Shown piece by piece: positions 1 through 9,483 of a DNA stretch of 48,239 bases. Within the stretch, counting starts at the first letter, position 1. Each line of letters begins with the position of its first letter. Made by a program: the position numbers and the translations under genes. The DNA is from Bacteroidales bacterium (GTDB taxonomy: Bacteria; Bacteroidota; Bacteroidia; Bacteroidales; Tenuifilaceae), in the NCBI GenBank assembly GCA_028708425.1, contig JAQVYY010000028.1:1-48239 (forward strand), given 5' to 3'. Below the pieces are notes generated by a model. That model was not told the DNA's origin. It saw only the letters and a list, made by a program, of their open reading frames with translations, and did not search any database.

Positions 1-335
1 GTGGACCCGGCCGATCAGAAACTGGGGATTGATTCTGAATCAATTTTTGACTATTTTTGCGGAAAGGGTTCAACTATAAAGTCAAACCCTCTGATGTATA
101 CTTACACACTTTACGGGATAGTGTCACCAAAAGCAAACTTTCTCAACCTAATTTCAGCATTTACACTTACTCTCTTTTAGTTCTTAGCTTTTCGCTTTCA
201 ACTTTATAAACTTCCACCTCCTTCTCCAAATAATAACCCAACCACTTCAAATAATAAATCAAACCCTGTAAATACTATTTACACCTTTTAAATAAAGGGT
301 ATTCAACATTACTTTAGGTTAAAATTAATTGAGCC
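1..335. other. Left-edge non-coding stretch
   Basis: No recognisable gene. A plus-strand frame is open from base 1 to a stop at 178-180 (about 59 codons, beginning VDPADQKL and ending TLTLF), which could be the 3' end of a gene cut by the window edge. I do not recognise it, and a good promoter-like motif lies inside it at 29-59, so chance is equally likely. A 7-bp inverted repeat, TTGATTC-T-GAATCAA, is at 29-43. The rest (181-335) is AT-rich and shows nothing. Confidence 0.4.
29..59 (+). promoter_or_regulatory. Bacteroidota-type promoter, possibly for the LytTR gene
   Basis: TTG at 29-31 and TATTTTTG at 52-59 are separated by 20 bases, matching the Bacteroidota -33 TTG / -7 TAnnTTTG pattern. 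The start site would fall near 66, leaving a leader of about 270 bases before the regulator at 336. The -33 element lies inside a small inverted repeat. Confidence 0.35.
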
Positions 336-830
336 ATGCCTAAAGTACTCATCGTTAATTCTAGTTTACCCACTTTGCAGAGTGAGCAAATTGAAGATTT
401 ACCATTAATAGCATGGTTTAACTCAACATGCTTTTCATCAAGCGTATTAGAAATAAAGCAATGGGGTAGTAACACCCCATACACGCTAAAGAGCGACGAT
501 AATATTGAGGTGTTGTTACCAAACGATTACTACGTGGTGATTCCTATTACATCCATTGTACGAGTGAAATGGCAGAGCAACGAGTGTTCGTTCCTGCTTA
601 ATGAGGGCGACTATTTTTCAGCGCTTGTACCTCTACCTATTATTGCCGAAGATTTCAGCGATTACCAATTTATTCGCATCCACCCAAACCATTTAATCAA
701 TTTAAATTACCTGAAATCATTTGTACAGTGCGATGCATTTGTAACCCTAACTAATACCGACTCTATTCCGGTAAGTAGCGAGAATAGTGAAAGAATAATT
801 GAATTCCTTACCAAGCAAAATATCATTTAA
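336..830 (+). CDS. LytTR-domain DNA-binding protein without receiver domain
   Basis: The protein has 164 residues. The C-terminal two thirds read as a LytTR DNA-binding domain: a strand pattern around 69-90 (PITSIVRVKWQSNECSFLL), then FIRIHPNHLINLNYLKSF near 113-130 and a final IPVSSENSERIIEFL helix. The F-x-R-I-H-x-x-x-L-I-N motif is the family hallmark. Residues 1-60 are too short and too unlike a response-regulator receiver to be one, so no phosphoacceptor is seen. Such proteins normally bind direct repeats upstream of target genes. The secreted-protein genes downstream, starting at 939, are plausible targets by position only. Confidence 0.75.
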   Translation: MPKVLIVNSSLPTLQSEQIEDLPLIAWFNSTCFSSSVLEIKQWGSNTPYTLKSDDNIEVLLPNDYYVVIPITSIVRVKWQSNECSFLLNEGDYFSALVPLPIIAEDFSDYQFIRIHPNHLINLNYLKSFVQCDAFVTLTNTDSIPVSSENSERIIEFLTKQNII

Positions 831-938
831 GTTAACTTTTTTACCTGAAATTAGAATAATTGAGAGCTGCATAAAAAAATCATACAGGAGTAAACTGAAA
901 ATCCTTAAAAGAGTAAGTTTATTTAAACACTATTTATC

Positions 939-1598
939 ATGAAAAAAATCTTAGCTATCACATTAATTTTTGGTTGTATTCTAACTTCTTATGGACAAAA
1001 GAGAAAGAAAAATCCTTATCACACAGAAGGGACAAAAGAATACACAGAAGTAACTTCTAAGCTTATTGGACTCTGGAATATTGATTCTTTTGGTAAAAAA
1101 AAGGATGAGAAGATGGGAACGCTTTATGACAAAGCAACCGTAGAATTTAAGGCATTTAATGATAGGGAATATGGTGGAAAGGCCATTTTTCGATTTGATA
1201 TACCAAGGTCTATCATCGATGAAAGAATTGCTGCCTGGAATAAAAAAGATGCAACACTAGCTGTTGATAGCTACGTAGTTGTTGTTACAGTTGACTATGG
1301 AATACATAAAAAAGGGGATCTTGTATATTTCGAAAGTCACATTAATCAGCCTGAAATTAAAGGAAGTGGAGAACAGTTGACAAATTTTCAAGCAACAGAA
1401 ACCGGATTTATTACCTCGCAATCTGAAATGAAGGAGAGTGGCGGCCTTGGAAATCTTGCTGCTGCAAAATTTATGAAAGCTGTAACAGGGACCGATTTTG
1501 TTCCCAAAATACCAACACAAGTAAACTATAAAAATTTAACCGAAACCAGTGTTGATCTGGTGTCTTTGCAAAAGCTAAATTTTAAACTAACAAAATAA
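939..1598 (+). CDS. Secreted hypothetical protein
   Basis: The protein has 219 residues and opens with a signal peptide (MKKILAITLIFGCILTSYGQ, cleavage near 20), so it is exported. I do not recognise the family. The mature part starts with a basic stretch (KRKKNPY) and has a segment reading LIGLWNIDSFGKK..MGTLYDKATVEFK that resembles lipocalin-like stress or 'DUF' proteins in layout, but this is weak. It has no lipobox, cysteine pair or sorting domain. It is the first of several consecutive secreted-protein genes (939-10814). Confidence 0.6.
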   Translation: MKKILAITLIFGCILTSYGQKRKKNPYHTEGTKEYTEVTSKLIGLWNIDSFGKKKDEKMGTLYDKATVEFKAFNDREYGGKAIFRFDIPRSIIDERIAAWNKKDATLAVDSYVVVVTVDYGIHKKGDLVYFESHINQPEIKGSGEQLTNFQATETGFITSQSEMKESGGLGNLAAAKFMKAVTGTDFVPKIPTQVNYKNLTETSVDLVSLQKLNFKLTK

Positions 1599-1837
1599 CA
1601 CGCTGGCTAATACACATAACAACAGTAAAGGGAGGAATCCGAGTGGATTGTTTAGGGATTGGTTCAACCAAACGGTTTAAGATCAGAAGCAATGCAAAAA
1701 TGATCTTGTTGCAACCTATTAATAGCTAGCTGGTAAGCTGTATTAAGACCCTAAATAATCCGCTCGTAAAATAATGGAATACTAAATATCCTTATGAACA
1801 CTTTAAGGCAATGTTAACAAAACAAACAAATAGACCT

Positions 1838-2596
1838 ATGAAAACAATCAACTACACATTAAAATCGGTGCTTTTTTTGGTTGCTATGCTAGTAGTATCA
1901 ACCTCATTACAAGCACAGCGCAAAGCAAAAAAACACAAACACGCCCCCGAGGAGGTAATTGTTTTAGTAGTGGGTAAGGTTAACCCCTCATTTGATGAGG
2001 CACAGTTTCCTCATCTCAAATTTTACTACTTAAAAGATTTGGCTTTTAATGTAGCCGAAAATCCAAACCCTAACAGCTTTCTCGCACGCTGGGATTCTAA
2101 ATGGGGGCTTGTAAATCCCTCGTATATAAGTACCCTACTACTCGACAATAATGGGGTTGTTGCATACCAGCGCTCATATCACAAAAACTTTGGTGATAGA
2201 CCTTACGAGGATGCCGATTTATATGGCAACATAATTGTTAGCGATCAGAAAAAACCAAAGAAAAAACCTTTGGAAGAATACCTTAAGAACCATGTTACAA
2301 AAGGAAAGCTAGCTAAGGTAAACCCAAATAAATCATACACCGAGGGCCAAGAACCCAATTTTAAGGGCTGGGATAAAGGGAATATCGAGGGTATGGAACT
2401 TCCCAATTTTGACGTGGAGGATGCTAGCGGAAAGAGTTGTAGCATTAAGGATCTAACCAACGGTAAAGCCTCGTTCATAGTATTTATGGGTATGGACCCT
2501 AACGCAAACTATAAAAATAGCATTCACCCAATACCAATGCTCTGGCACATTGAGAATACCTTCTATAAATATTATCAACCTAGAAATAGACGTTGA
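1838..2596 (+). CDS. Secreted redoxin-like protein, thioredoxin motif missing
   Basis: The frame is open from 1811, but the ATG at 1838 gives a 252-residue protein starting directly with a signal peptide (MKTINYTLKSVLFLVAMLVV..LQAQ), so I use it. Near residue 192 comes a typical redoxin entry, GMELPNFDVEDASGKSCSIKDLTNGKASFIVFMGM, the strand-turn-strand that precedes the CxxC in thioredoxin/AhpC-TSA proteins. The expected WCxxC is absent; instead DPNANYKNSIHPIPMLWHIENTF follows and the protein ends. It is probably not a working oxidoreductase. A diverged copy of its last 20 or so codons lies at 9484-9579, on the other side of the giant gene. Confidence 0.6.
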   Translation: MKTINYTLKSVLFLVAMLVVSTSLQAQRKAKKHKHAPEEVIVLVVGKVNPSFDEAQFPHLKFYYLKDLAFNVAENPNPNSFLARWDSKWGLVNPSYISTLLLDNNGVVAYQRSYHKNFGDRPYEDADLYGNIIVSDQKKPKKKPLEEYLKNHVTKGKLAKVNPNKSYTEGQEPNFKGWDKGNIEGMELPNFDVEDASGKSCSIKDLTNGKASFIVFMGMDPNANYKNSIHPIPMLWHIENTFYKYYQPRNRR

Positions 2597-2658
2597 GTAG
2601 ATGGATGCACCTAACTTACAGTATAATATTACTTTATTATTAATTAAACCCTATAGCT

Positions 2659-5600
2659 ATGAAACGGATTTTACTGAATATGTGCATGATGCTTCTCATG
2701 CTGATGGCTTTTACGTATTCGTATTCCCAGCAGAAAGGAGATTGGGACTTAAAAGGTGGTAGCCCAACATTTACAACGTTTGCTACAACCAACACAGGGT
2801 CAAATGCAATTCCAAACAATAAGGTGCTAGCCTTATTGAAAGGTTCTGACGGAAAACTATGGATAGGCACTAATGAAGGTCTTGCGGTGCTACTATCAGA
2901 TGGTGAAACTTGGGAGAACTACACAGAATCTGATGGTATAGTAAGTAACACAATTAACGCATTGATTGAAACTATCGATGGAAACATCTGGATTGGAACC
3001 TCTAATGGGATATCCAAGTACGATGGAACATCATTTACTTCCTATGAGAGTTTGCCTAACAAGAACGTCCAGTCATTCGCTATGGAAACTGATGGTACCC
3101 TATGGGCTGGCACTATTGGCGGCGTAGCCTATCTTGACGGAAATTATTGGCAAACCCTTTACGGCTTGCCGAGCAGTTCGGGGTACGATGTTTTAGCCGC
3201 TAGCGATGGTACTATATGGATTGCTGGTGCAAATGGGCTATCGGTTTACGATGGGACCAATATTGTAACATATACAACCGAAAATGGATTGCCAAGTAAT
3301 TATACCAAAGCACTAGCTGAAGATTCGAATGGTAATATCTGGATTGGTACTGGTTGGAGTGGTTTGGTAAAATACGATGGAACCAACTTTACTGCTTATT
3401 CAGAGACCGAGGGATTAGTAGGTGATGGTGTAAAGGATGTAAAGGTCGATGAAAATGGCGTGATATGGGTTGCCACACTTGGAGGTGTTAGTAAATACAA
3501 TGGCACTTCATTTACCAACTATACTAAAACCGAAGGTTTAGCACACAATGCCGTAAACACTATTCTGGTACAAACACCAACCTCGTTATTATTTGGAACT
3601 GATAATGGTATTTCCAATTTTACAGATAATACATGGGTAACGCTTAACACCGCCGATGGTTTAATAAACAATTACCTTCTTGCTATACACGGGAACTCCC
3701 AAGGATTAATCGCATTTGGAACATATACAGGAGGTGCTTCTATTTTCAACGGTACAACTTGGACTGAGGTTTCTACAAATAATGATAAACTACCTAGCAA
3801 CTGGGTCAAAAGTGTTTTAGTTGAGGAAAATGGTAATGTTTGGTTTGGTACAAGCCAAGGTGCGGTTCTTTTTAATGGAACAGAATATATATTGTATAAT
3901 AATACTAATGGATTACCTGATGATGATATTGAAAGCCTAGCTCAAGATTTAGACGGAAATATTTGGTTCGCTACTAGCAAAGGCATTTCAAAATTCAACG
4001 GTACTACATTTACAAATTACAGTGAGGGTAATGGTCTTATCTCCAAATTTACCAAAAGGATTTTTGCCAATAAGAATGATATTTGGATAGGAACCTCTTC
4101 AGGAATATCGGTATTTAGTGGTGGGGTTTTTACTAATTATACCACTGAAGATGGACTCCTTAAAAACATTGTAAACTCATTTGAGTTTGATGATGAGTAT
4201 GTTTGGATTGCATCTGACGATGGCTTAACCCGATTTGACGGAACAAATTTCGTAAACTATACAACTACCGAAGGGCTTCCTGCAGGAAAAGTTAAAACAG
4301 TAACATATGATGCGAACTCTGTTTTATGGATTGGTCTTTCTCCAGATTGGGGCGATGGAGGAGGAGTTGCCTACCGGAACGGCGACCAGTGGATAGTGTA
4401 TAATAAAAGTAACAGCGACATTATAAGCAATACTGTTGAGGCTATTTTTGCTGCTGCCGATACTGACCTTTGGGTTGCTACTACGGTAGGGGCATCAAGA
4501 TTATCACAAGAATTGGTGTTTCAGGAACCTCAGGTTACCACAACTACCATCACCAGCATTACCCAAACCACAGCCACGGGTGGCGGTAATATTACAGATA
4601 ATGGAGGTGCAGATGTTACCGCCCGCGGGGTTTGTTGGAGTACATCCCCAGCCCCAACAATTACCGACAGCAAAACGGAGGATGGTGCAGGAGTAGGCGA
4701 ATTTACTAGCAACCTAACGGGGCTAACTGCCAATACCACATACTACGTAAGGGCGTATGCTACCAATAGCGCCGGTACGGGTTATGGTAATGAGGTGGTG
4801 TTTACTACCGAGGAAGAGTACTCAGGAGAAACTGTCACTGATATTGATGGCAACGTTTACCCAGTGGTTGAGATTGGTACTCAGAAGTGGATGGGAAAGA
4901 ATCTTGAAACCACCCAATTGAATGATGGGACAGCAATTGATAACAATACTGGCACAAACTGGACAACTGATGTAACTCCTGCATACTGTTGGTACAATGA
5001 TGATATTATCAACAAGGATCGTTATGGAGCACTCTATAATTTCCACGCAGTAGCTACTGAAAAACTTTGTCCTGTGGGCTGGCATGTGCCTACTGATGAA
5101 GACTGGAATATCCTTGAAACATTCCTAGATCCATTAGGCGATGATAATGCTGGAGGGAAAATGAAAAGTCCACGCACTGAACCTGAGGCTCACCCACGAT
5201 GGGATAGTCCCAATGAGGGTGCAACTAACGAAAGTGGATTTAGTGCATTACCAGGAGGTTTTCGTTCAGTAGGTGACGGGTTTCAATATGTTGGCCATCA
5301 TGGAAGATGGTGGTCCTCATCACCTGTTGCAAATATTCCTAACCGTGCTACATACAAAAGCATGTACCATAATAGTGTCCGGTTAAGTGGAACTTCAAAC
5401 CTAACAAAAGAACTTGGGTATTCGGTTCGGTGTGTTGAGGGAGAAGCCACAATTGTGTCACCAATTGTAACAACCAATGCCATTACCAACATTACCCAAA
5501 CCACAGCCACAAGTGGCGGTAATATTACTGATGATGGCGGTGCCGAGGTTACCGCACGCGGGGTTTGTTGGAGTACATCCCCAGCCCCAACAATTACCGA

Positions 5601-8600
5601 CAGCAAAACGGAGGATGGTATAGGACTAGGCGAATTTATCAGCAACCTAACGGGATTAATCGCCAATACTACCTACTACGTAAGGGCATATGCTACCAAT
5701 AGTGCCGGAACGGGGTATGGTAATGAGGTGGTGTTTACCACCTTGGAGGATGCAACTGCTGATCCACTACCTCTTCCATTTGTTGATGGTTTTGAGGGAG
5801 ATATTTCGCATTGGACAATTAGGGACGATGACGGGGATGGATACTCATGGGTAATATCTAGCGATGACCCTCACTCGGGAACAAAACACTTAAAAGTTCA
5901 TTGGAACCCAAGTGGAAATGACGACTGGCTAATTTCTCCTCTATTGAGTTTCCCCGCTGGAGAATCAATCAGTTTTTCACTTTGGGCAAAATCTGAATAT
6001 AGCAGTTTACTAGAATCGTTTGATGTGAAAGTCATCTCCAATAATGGACAGCAAATTGACAACATATCCTCTGAGGTAGACATACCGAATGCATATACCG
6101 AATTCTCATACAATTTGAGTAGTTATGCCGGTCAGAATGTAAAGGTGGCTATTGTATGCGTATCGGTTGATCAATACTATTTATTTGTTGATGATTTTAG
6201 TTGTCAAATAGCCGAACAAGCTACAGAAGCACCAACAGTTACTACAACCACCATATCTAGCATTACCCAAACCACAGCCACAGGTGGCGGTAACGTTACC
6301 AGTGATGGCGATGCCGAGGTTACCTCACGCGGGGTTTGCTGGAGCACAACCCAAAACCCAACAGTTGCCGATAGCAAAACGGAGGATGGTACAGGGGTAG
6401 GCGAATTTATCAGCGAGCTAGCTGGCCTAACCGCCAATACCACTTACTACGTAAGGGCGTATGCCACCAATAGTGCTGGAACGGGCTATGGCGAACAGAA
6501 AGAGTTTACCACCTTGGAGGATGCAACTGCTGATCCACTACCTCTTCCATTTTTTGAAAATTTCGATGGTGAAATACATAATTGGATAGTGTTAGATTTA
6601 GATGGGGATGGTAATAAATGGGAGTTTTTCGAGAATACAGCTGAGGTAGAAGTTGCATATAGTGGAGTAATTTGTGCTGGTGTCAAGTATAACCCAAATG
6701 GCAACAACGATTGGTTGATAACACCATTATTAACGCTTCCTGCTGGTGAAGAGATAGAGTTCTCTTTCTGGGCAAAGTCTCAAGATCCAGCTTATCTCGA
6801 ATCATTTGATATTCAGATTTCAACTGATGAAGGAGTAAGCTTCACAAAGATTGGCTACGAAACAGATATTTCAGCCTCTTATACTAAGTATAGTTACGAT
6901 TTAAGTGGCTATGCAGGGCAAAATGTCCATGTGGCTATTGTTTGTGTTTCTGTTGATAAGTTTTATCTACTTGTTGATGATATAAAATGTGTAGTTGGCT
7001 CATCCGCTGAGATCCCAACACTGGTAACAATGAATGTTACCAACGTTACCCAGACCACCGCATCGTCCGGCGGAACGATTACCGATAGTGGTGGGGCTGA
7101 TATTACCGGCAAGGGCGTGGTTTGGAGCGCAACCGCAAATCCAACGCTGGGTTCCAATGATGGGCATACAGAAAACGGAACGGGTGCTACTGAGTTTACC
7201 AGCGAGCTAGCTGGCCTGACCGCCAACACCACTTACTACGTGAGGGCGTACGCCACCAACAGCGCTGGAACGGGCTATGGCGAGCAGAAGGAGTTCACCA
7301 CCAGCCCCGCAGCGGTCGTCCCAGCATTGTTAACGATGAACGTTACCAACATTACCCAGACCACCGCATCGTCCGGCGGGGCCATTACCGATAGTGGTGG
7401 AGCGGACATTACCGCCAAGGGCGTGGTTTGGAGCGCAACCGCAAATCCAACGCTGGGTTCCAATGATGGGCATACAGAAAACGGAACGGGTACTACTGAG
7501 TTTACCAGCGAGCTAGCTGGCCTGACCGCCGGCACCACCTACTACGTGAGGGCGTACGCCACCAACAGCGCCGGAACGGGCTATGGCGAGCAGAAGGAGT
7601 TCACCACCAGCCCCGCAGCGGTCGTCCCAGCATTGTTAACGATGAATGTTACCAACATTACCCAGACCACCGCATCGTCCGGCGGAACGATTACCGATGG
7701 CGGTGGGGCCGATATTACCGGCAAGGGCGTGGTTTGGAGCGCAACCGCAAATCCAACGCTGGGTTCCAATGACGGGCACACAGAGGACGGAACGGGTACT
7801 ACTGAGTTTACCAGCGAGCTAGCTGGCCTGACCGCCGGCACCACCTACTACGTCAGGGCGTACGCCACCAACAGCGCCGGAACGGGCTATGGCGAGCAGA
7901 AGGAGTTCACCACCAGCCCCGCAGCGGTCGTCCCAGCATTGTTAACGATGAACGTTACCAACATTACCCAGACCACCGCATCGTCCGGCGGGGCCATTAC
8001 CGATAGTGGTGGAGCGGACATTACCGCCAAGGGCGTGGTTTGGAGCGCAACCGCAAATCCAACGCTGGGTTCCAATGATGGGCATACAGAAAACGGAACG
8101 GGTACTACTGAGTTTACCAGCGAGCTAGCTGGCCTGACCGCCGGCACCACCTACTACGTGAGGGCGTACGCCACCAACAGCGCCGGAACGGGCTATGGCG
8201 AGCAGAAGGAGTTCACCACCAGCCCCGCAGCGGTCGTCCCAGCATTGTTAACGATGAATGTTACCAACATTACCCAGACCACCGCATCGTCCGGCGGAAC
8301 GATTACCGATGGCGGTGGGGCCGATATTACCGGCAAGGGCGTGGTTTGGAGCGCAACCGCAAATCCAACGCTGGGTTCCAATGACGGGCACACAGAGGAC
8401 GGAACGGGTACTACTGAGTTTACCAGCGAGCTAGCTGGCCTGACCGCCGGCACCACCTACTACGTCAGGGCGTACGCCACCAACAGCGCCGGAACGGGCT
8501 ATGGCGAGCAGAAGGAGTTCACCACCAGCCCCGCAGCGGTCGTCCCAGCATTGTTAACGATGAACGTTACCAACATTACCCAGACCACCGCATCGTCCGG

Positions 8601-9402
8601 CGGGGCCATTACCGATGGTGGTGGGGCCGATATTACCGCCAAGGGCGTGGTTTGGAGCGCAACCGCTAATCCAACGCTGGGCTCCAATGACGGGCACACA
8701 GAGGACGGTACGGGTGCCGCCGAGTTCACCAGCGAGCTGGCTGGCCTGACCGCCGGCACCACCTACTACGTCAGGGCGTACGCCACCAACAGCGCTGGAA
8801 CGGGCTATGGCGAGCAGAAGGAGTTCACCACCAGCCCCGCACCGGTCGTCCCAACATTAGTCACAATGGCTGTTACCAACATTACCCAGACCACCGCATC
8901 GTCCGGCGGGGCCATTACCGATGGTGGTGGGGCCGATATTACCGCCAAGGGCGTGGTTTGGAGCGCAACCGCTAATCCAACGCTGGATTCCAATGATGGG
9001 CATACAGAAAACGGAACGGGTGCCGCCGAGTTCACCAGCGAGCTGGCTGGCCTGACCGCCGGCACCACCTACTACGTGAGGGCGTACGCCACCAATAGTG
9101 CTGGAACGGGCTATGGCGAGCAGAAGGAGTTCACCACAACATCTACAGGTAGCATAATTATGTCAACCACAGACTTAAATGTTTACCCCAACCCATTTGC
9201 TGATAACTTAACCATTAAAAGCGATAAGGGCATGAAGCAAATTGTTATTACAAATATTAGCGGGCAGATGGTTATGCAAAAGTTGGCTAATGGCAAAATT
9301 AGCAAGCAGATAAATACCGAAAAATTAGGTAGTGGTTTGTACCTACTTCAGGTAATAGACATAAATGGAAAGTCTACGCATATCAAGCTAGTTAAACCAT
9401 AG
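2659..9402 (+). CDS. Giant multidomain T9SS-secreted surface protein
   Basis: The protein has 2247 residues. Order of parts: signal peptide (1-24); about a dozen two-component-regulator propeller (Reg_prop) repeats (about 40-615) with recurring G-x-IWIGT and KYDGTNF motifs; FN3-like repeat 1 (617-715); a FISUMP (Fibrobacter succinogenes major) domain (about 720-930) with GTQKWMGKNL, CPVGWHVPTDEDW and GYSVRCVE; FN3-like 2; a choice-of-anchor-J/cleaved-adhesin module (about 1035-1190); FN3-like 3; a second such module (about 1290-1450); seven near-identical FN3-like repeats of 102 residues; and a T9SS type-A sorting domain (about 2165-2247) with VYPNPF..LTI and a final IKLVKP. It should cross the outer membrane by T9SS and end on the surface or outside. 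Propeller repeats normally form the sensor of hybrid kinases; here there is no kinase. The function is probably adhesion or glycan binding, which is inference. Confidence 0.85.
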   Translation: MKRILLNMCMMLLMLMAFTYSYSQQKGDWDLKGGSPTFTTFATTNTGSNAIPNNKVLALLKGSDGKLWIGTNEGLAVLLSDGETWENYTESDGIVSNTINALIETIDGNIWIGTSNGISKYDGTSFTSYESLPNKNVQSFAMETDGTLWAGTIGGVAYLDGNYWQTLYGLPSSSGYDVLAASDGTIWIAGANGLSVYDGTNIVTYTTENGLPSNYTKALAEDSNGNIWIGTGWSGLVKYDGTNFTAYSETEGLVGDGVKDVKVDENGVIWVATLGGVSKYNGTSFTNYTKTEGLAHNAVNTILVQTPTSLLFGTDNGISNFTDNTWVTLNTADGLINNYLLAIHGNSQGLIAFGTYTGGASIFNGTTWTEVSTNNDKLPSNWVKSVLVEENGNVWFGTSQGAVLFNGTEYILYNNTNGLPDDDIESLAQDLDGNIWFATSKGISKFNGTTFTNYSEGNGLISKFTKRIFANKNDIWIGTSSGISVFSGGVFTNYTTEDGLLKNIVNSFEFDDEYVWIASDDGLTRFDGTNFVNYTTTEGLPAGKVKTVTYDANSVLWIGLSPDWGDGGGVAYRNGDQWIVYNKSNSDIISNTVEAIFAAADTDLWVATTVGASRLSQELVFQEPQVTTTTITSITQTTATGGGNITDNGGADVTARGVCWSTSPAPTITDSKTEDGAGVGEFTSNLTGLTANTTYYVRAYATNSAGTGYGNEVVFTTEEEYSGETVTDIDGNVYPVVEIGTQKWMGKNLETTQLNDGTAIDNNTGTNWTTDVTPAYCWYNDDIINKDRYGALYNFHAVATEKLCPVGWHVPTDEDWNILETFLDPLGDDNAGGKMKSPRTEPEAHPRWDSPNEGATNESGFSALPGGFRSVGDGFQYVGHHGRWWSSSPVANIPNRATYKSMYHNSVRLSGTSNLTKELGYSVRCVEGEATIVSPIVTTNAITNITQTTATSGGNITDDGGAEVTARGVCWSTSPAPTITDSKTEDGIGLGEFISNLTGLIANTTYYVRAYATNSAGTGYGNEVVFTTLEDATADPLPLPFVDGFEGDISHWTIRDDDGDGYSWVISSDDPHSGTKHLKVHWNPSGNDDWLISPLLSFPAGESISFSLWAKSEYSSLLESFDVKVISNNGQQIDNISSEVDIPNAYTEFSYNLSSYAGQNVKVAIVCVSVDQYYLFVDDFSCQIAEQATEAPTVTTTTISSITQTTATGGGNVTSDGDAEVTSRGVCWSTTQNPTVADSKTEDGTGVGEFISELAGLTANTTYYVRAYATNSAGTGYGEQKEFTTLEDATADPLPLPFFENFDGEIHNWIVLDLDGDGNKWEFFENTAEVEVAYSGVICAGVKYNPNGNNDWLITPLLTLPAGEEIEFSFWAKSQDPAYLESFDIQISTDEGVSFTKIGYETDISASYTKYSYDLSGYAGQNVHVAIVCVSVDKFYLLVDDIKCVVGSSAEIPTLVTMNVTNVTQTTASSGGTITDSGGADITGKGVVWSATANPTLGSNDGHTENGTGATEFTSELAGLTANTTYYVRAYATNSAGTGYGEQKEFTTSPAAVVPALLTMNVTNITQTTASSGGAITDSGGADITAKGVVWSATANPTLGSNDGHTENGTGTTEFTSELAGLTAGTTYYVRAYATNSAGTGYGEQKEFTTSPAAVVPALLTMNVTNITQTTASSGGTITDGGGADITGKGVVWSATANPTLGSNDGHTEDGTGTTEFTSELAGLTAGTTYYVRAYATNSAGTGYGEQKEFTTSPAAVVPALLTMNVTNITQTTASSGGAITDSGGADITAKGVVWSATANPTLGSNDGHTENGTGTTEFTSELAGLTAGTTYYVRAYATNSAGTGYGEQKEFTTSPAAVVPALLTMNVTNITQTTASSGGTITDGGGADITGKGVVWSATANPTLGSNDGHTEDGTGTTEFTSELAGLTAGTTYYVRAYATNSAGTGYGEQKEFTTSPAAVVPALLTMNVTNITQTTASSGGAITDGGGADITAKGVVWSATANPTLGSNDGHTEDGTGAAEFTSELAGLTAGTTYYVRAYATNSAGTGYGEQKEFTTSPAPVVPTLVTMAVTNITQTTASSGGAITDGGGADITAKGVVWSATANPTLDSNDGHTENGTGAAEFTSELAGLTAGTTYYVRAYATNSAGTGYGEQKEFTTTSTGSIIMSTTDLNVYPNPFADNLTIKSDKGMKQIVITNISGQMVMQKLANGKISKQINTEKLGSGLYLLQVIDINGKSTHIKLVKP
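7006..9135 (+). repeat. Seven tandem 306-bp FN3-like coding repeats
   Basis: Seven units of 306 bases start near 7006, 7312, 7618, 7924, 8230, 8536 and 8842. Units 2 and 4 match each other more closely than their neighbours, as do units 3 and 5. For example, the sequence at 7321 recurs at 7933, exactly 612 bases on. This indicates duplication of a two-unit block. The units are clearly richer in G+C than the rest of the gene (one 60-base line at 8401-8460 counts about 62%). Confidence 0.9.
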
Positions 9403-9429
9403 CCATTTAATCTGTTATCAATGTATCAA

Positions 9430-9459
9430 AAAGTGGGTTGCAATATTGCAACCCACTTT
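9430..9459. terminator. Perfect 15-bp palindrome, probable terminator of the giant gene
   Basis: AAAGTGGGTTGCAAT is followed directly by its exact reverse complement, 28 bases after the stop codon of the T9SS gene. The A-rich and T-rich outer ends would allow termination on either strand. Confidence 0.7.
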
Positions 9460-9483
9460 AATAAAGCATATAGATAAATGTAA

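Noticed and set aside
1-180. Partial protein ending at 180
   Set aside because: The frame is open but short, unrecognised and overlaps a good promoter motif; kept only as a note in the left-edge entry.
4530-9068. Many minus-strand open frames of about 87 codons inside the giant gene
   Set aside because: They repeat every 306 bases and mirror the FN3-like coding repeats; low-stop antisense text of a G+C-rich gene, not genes.
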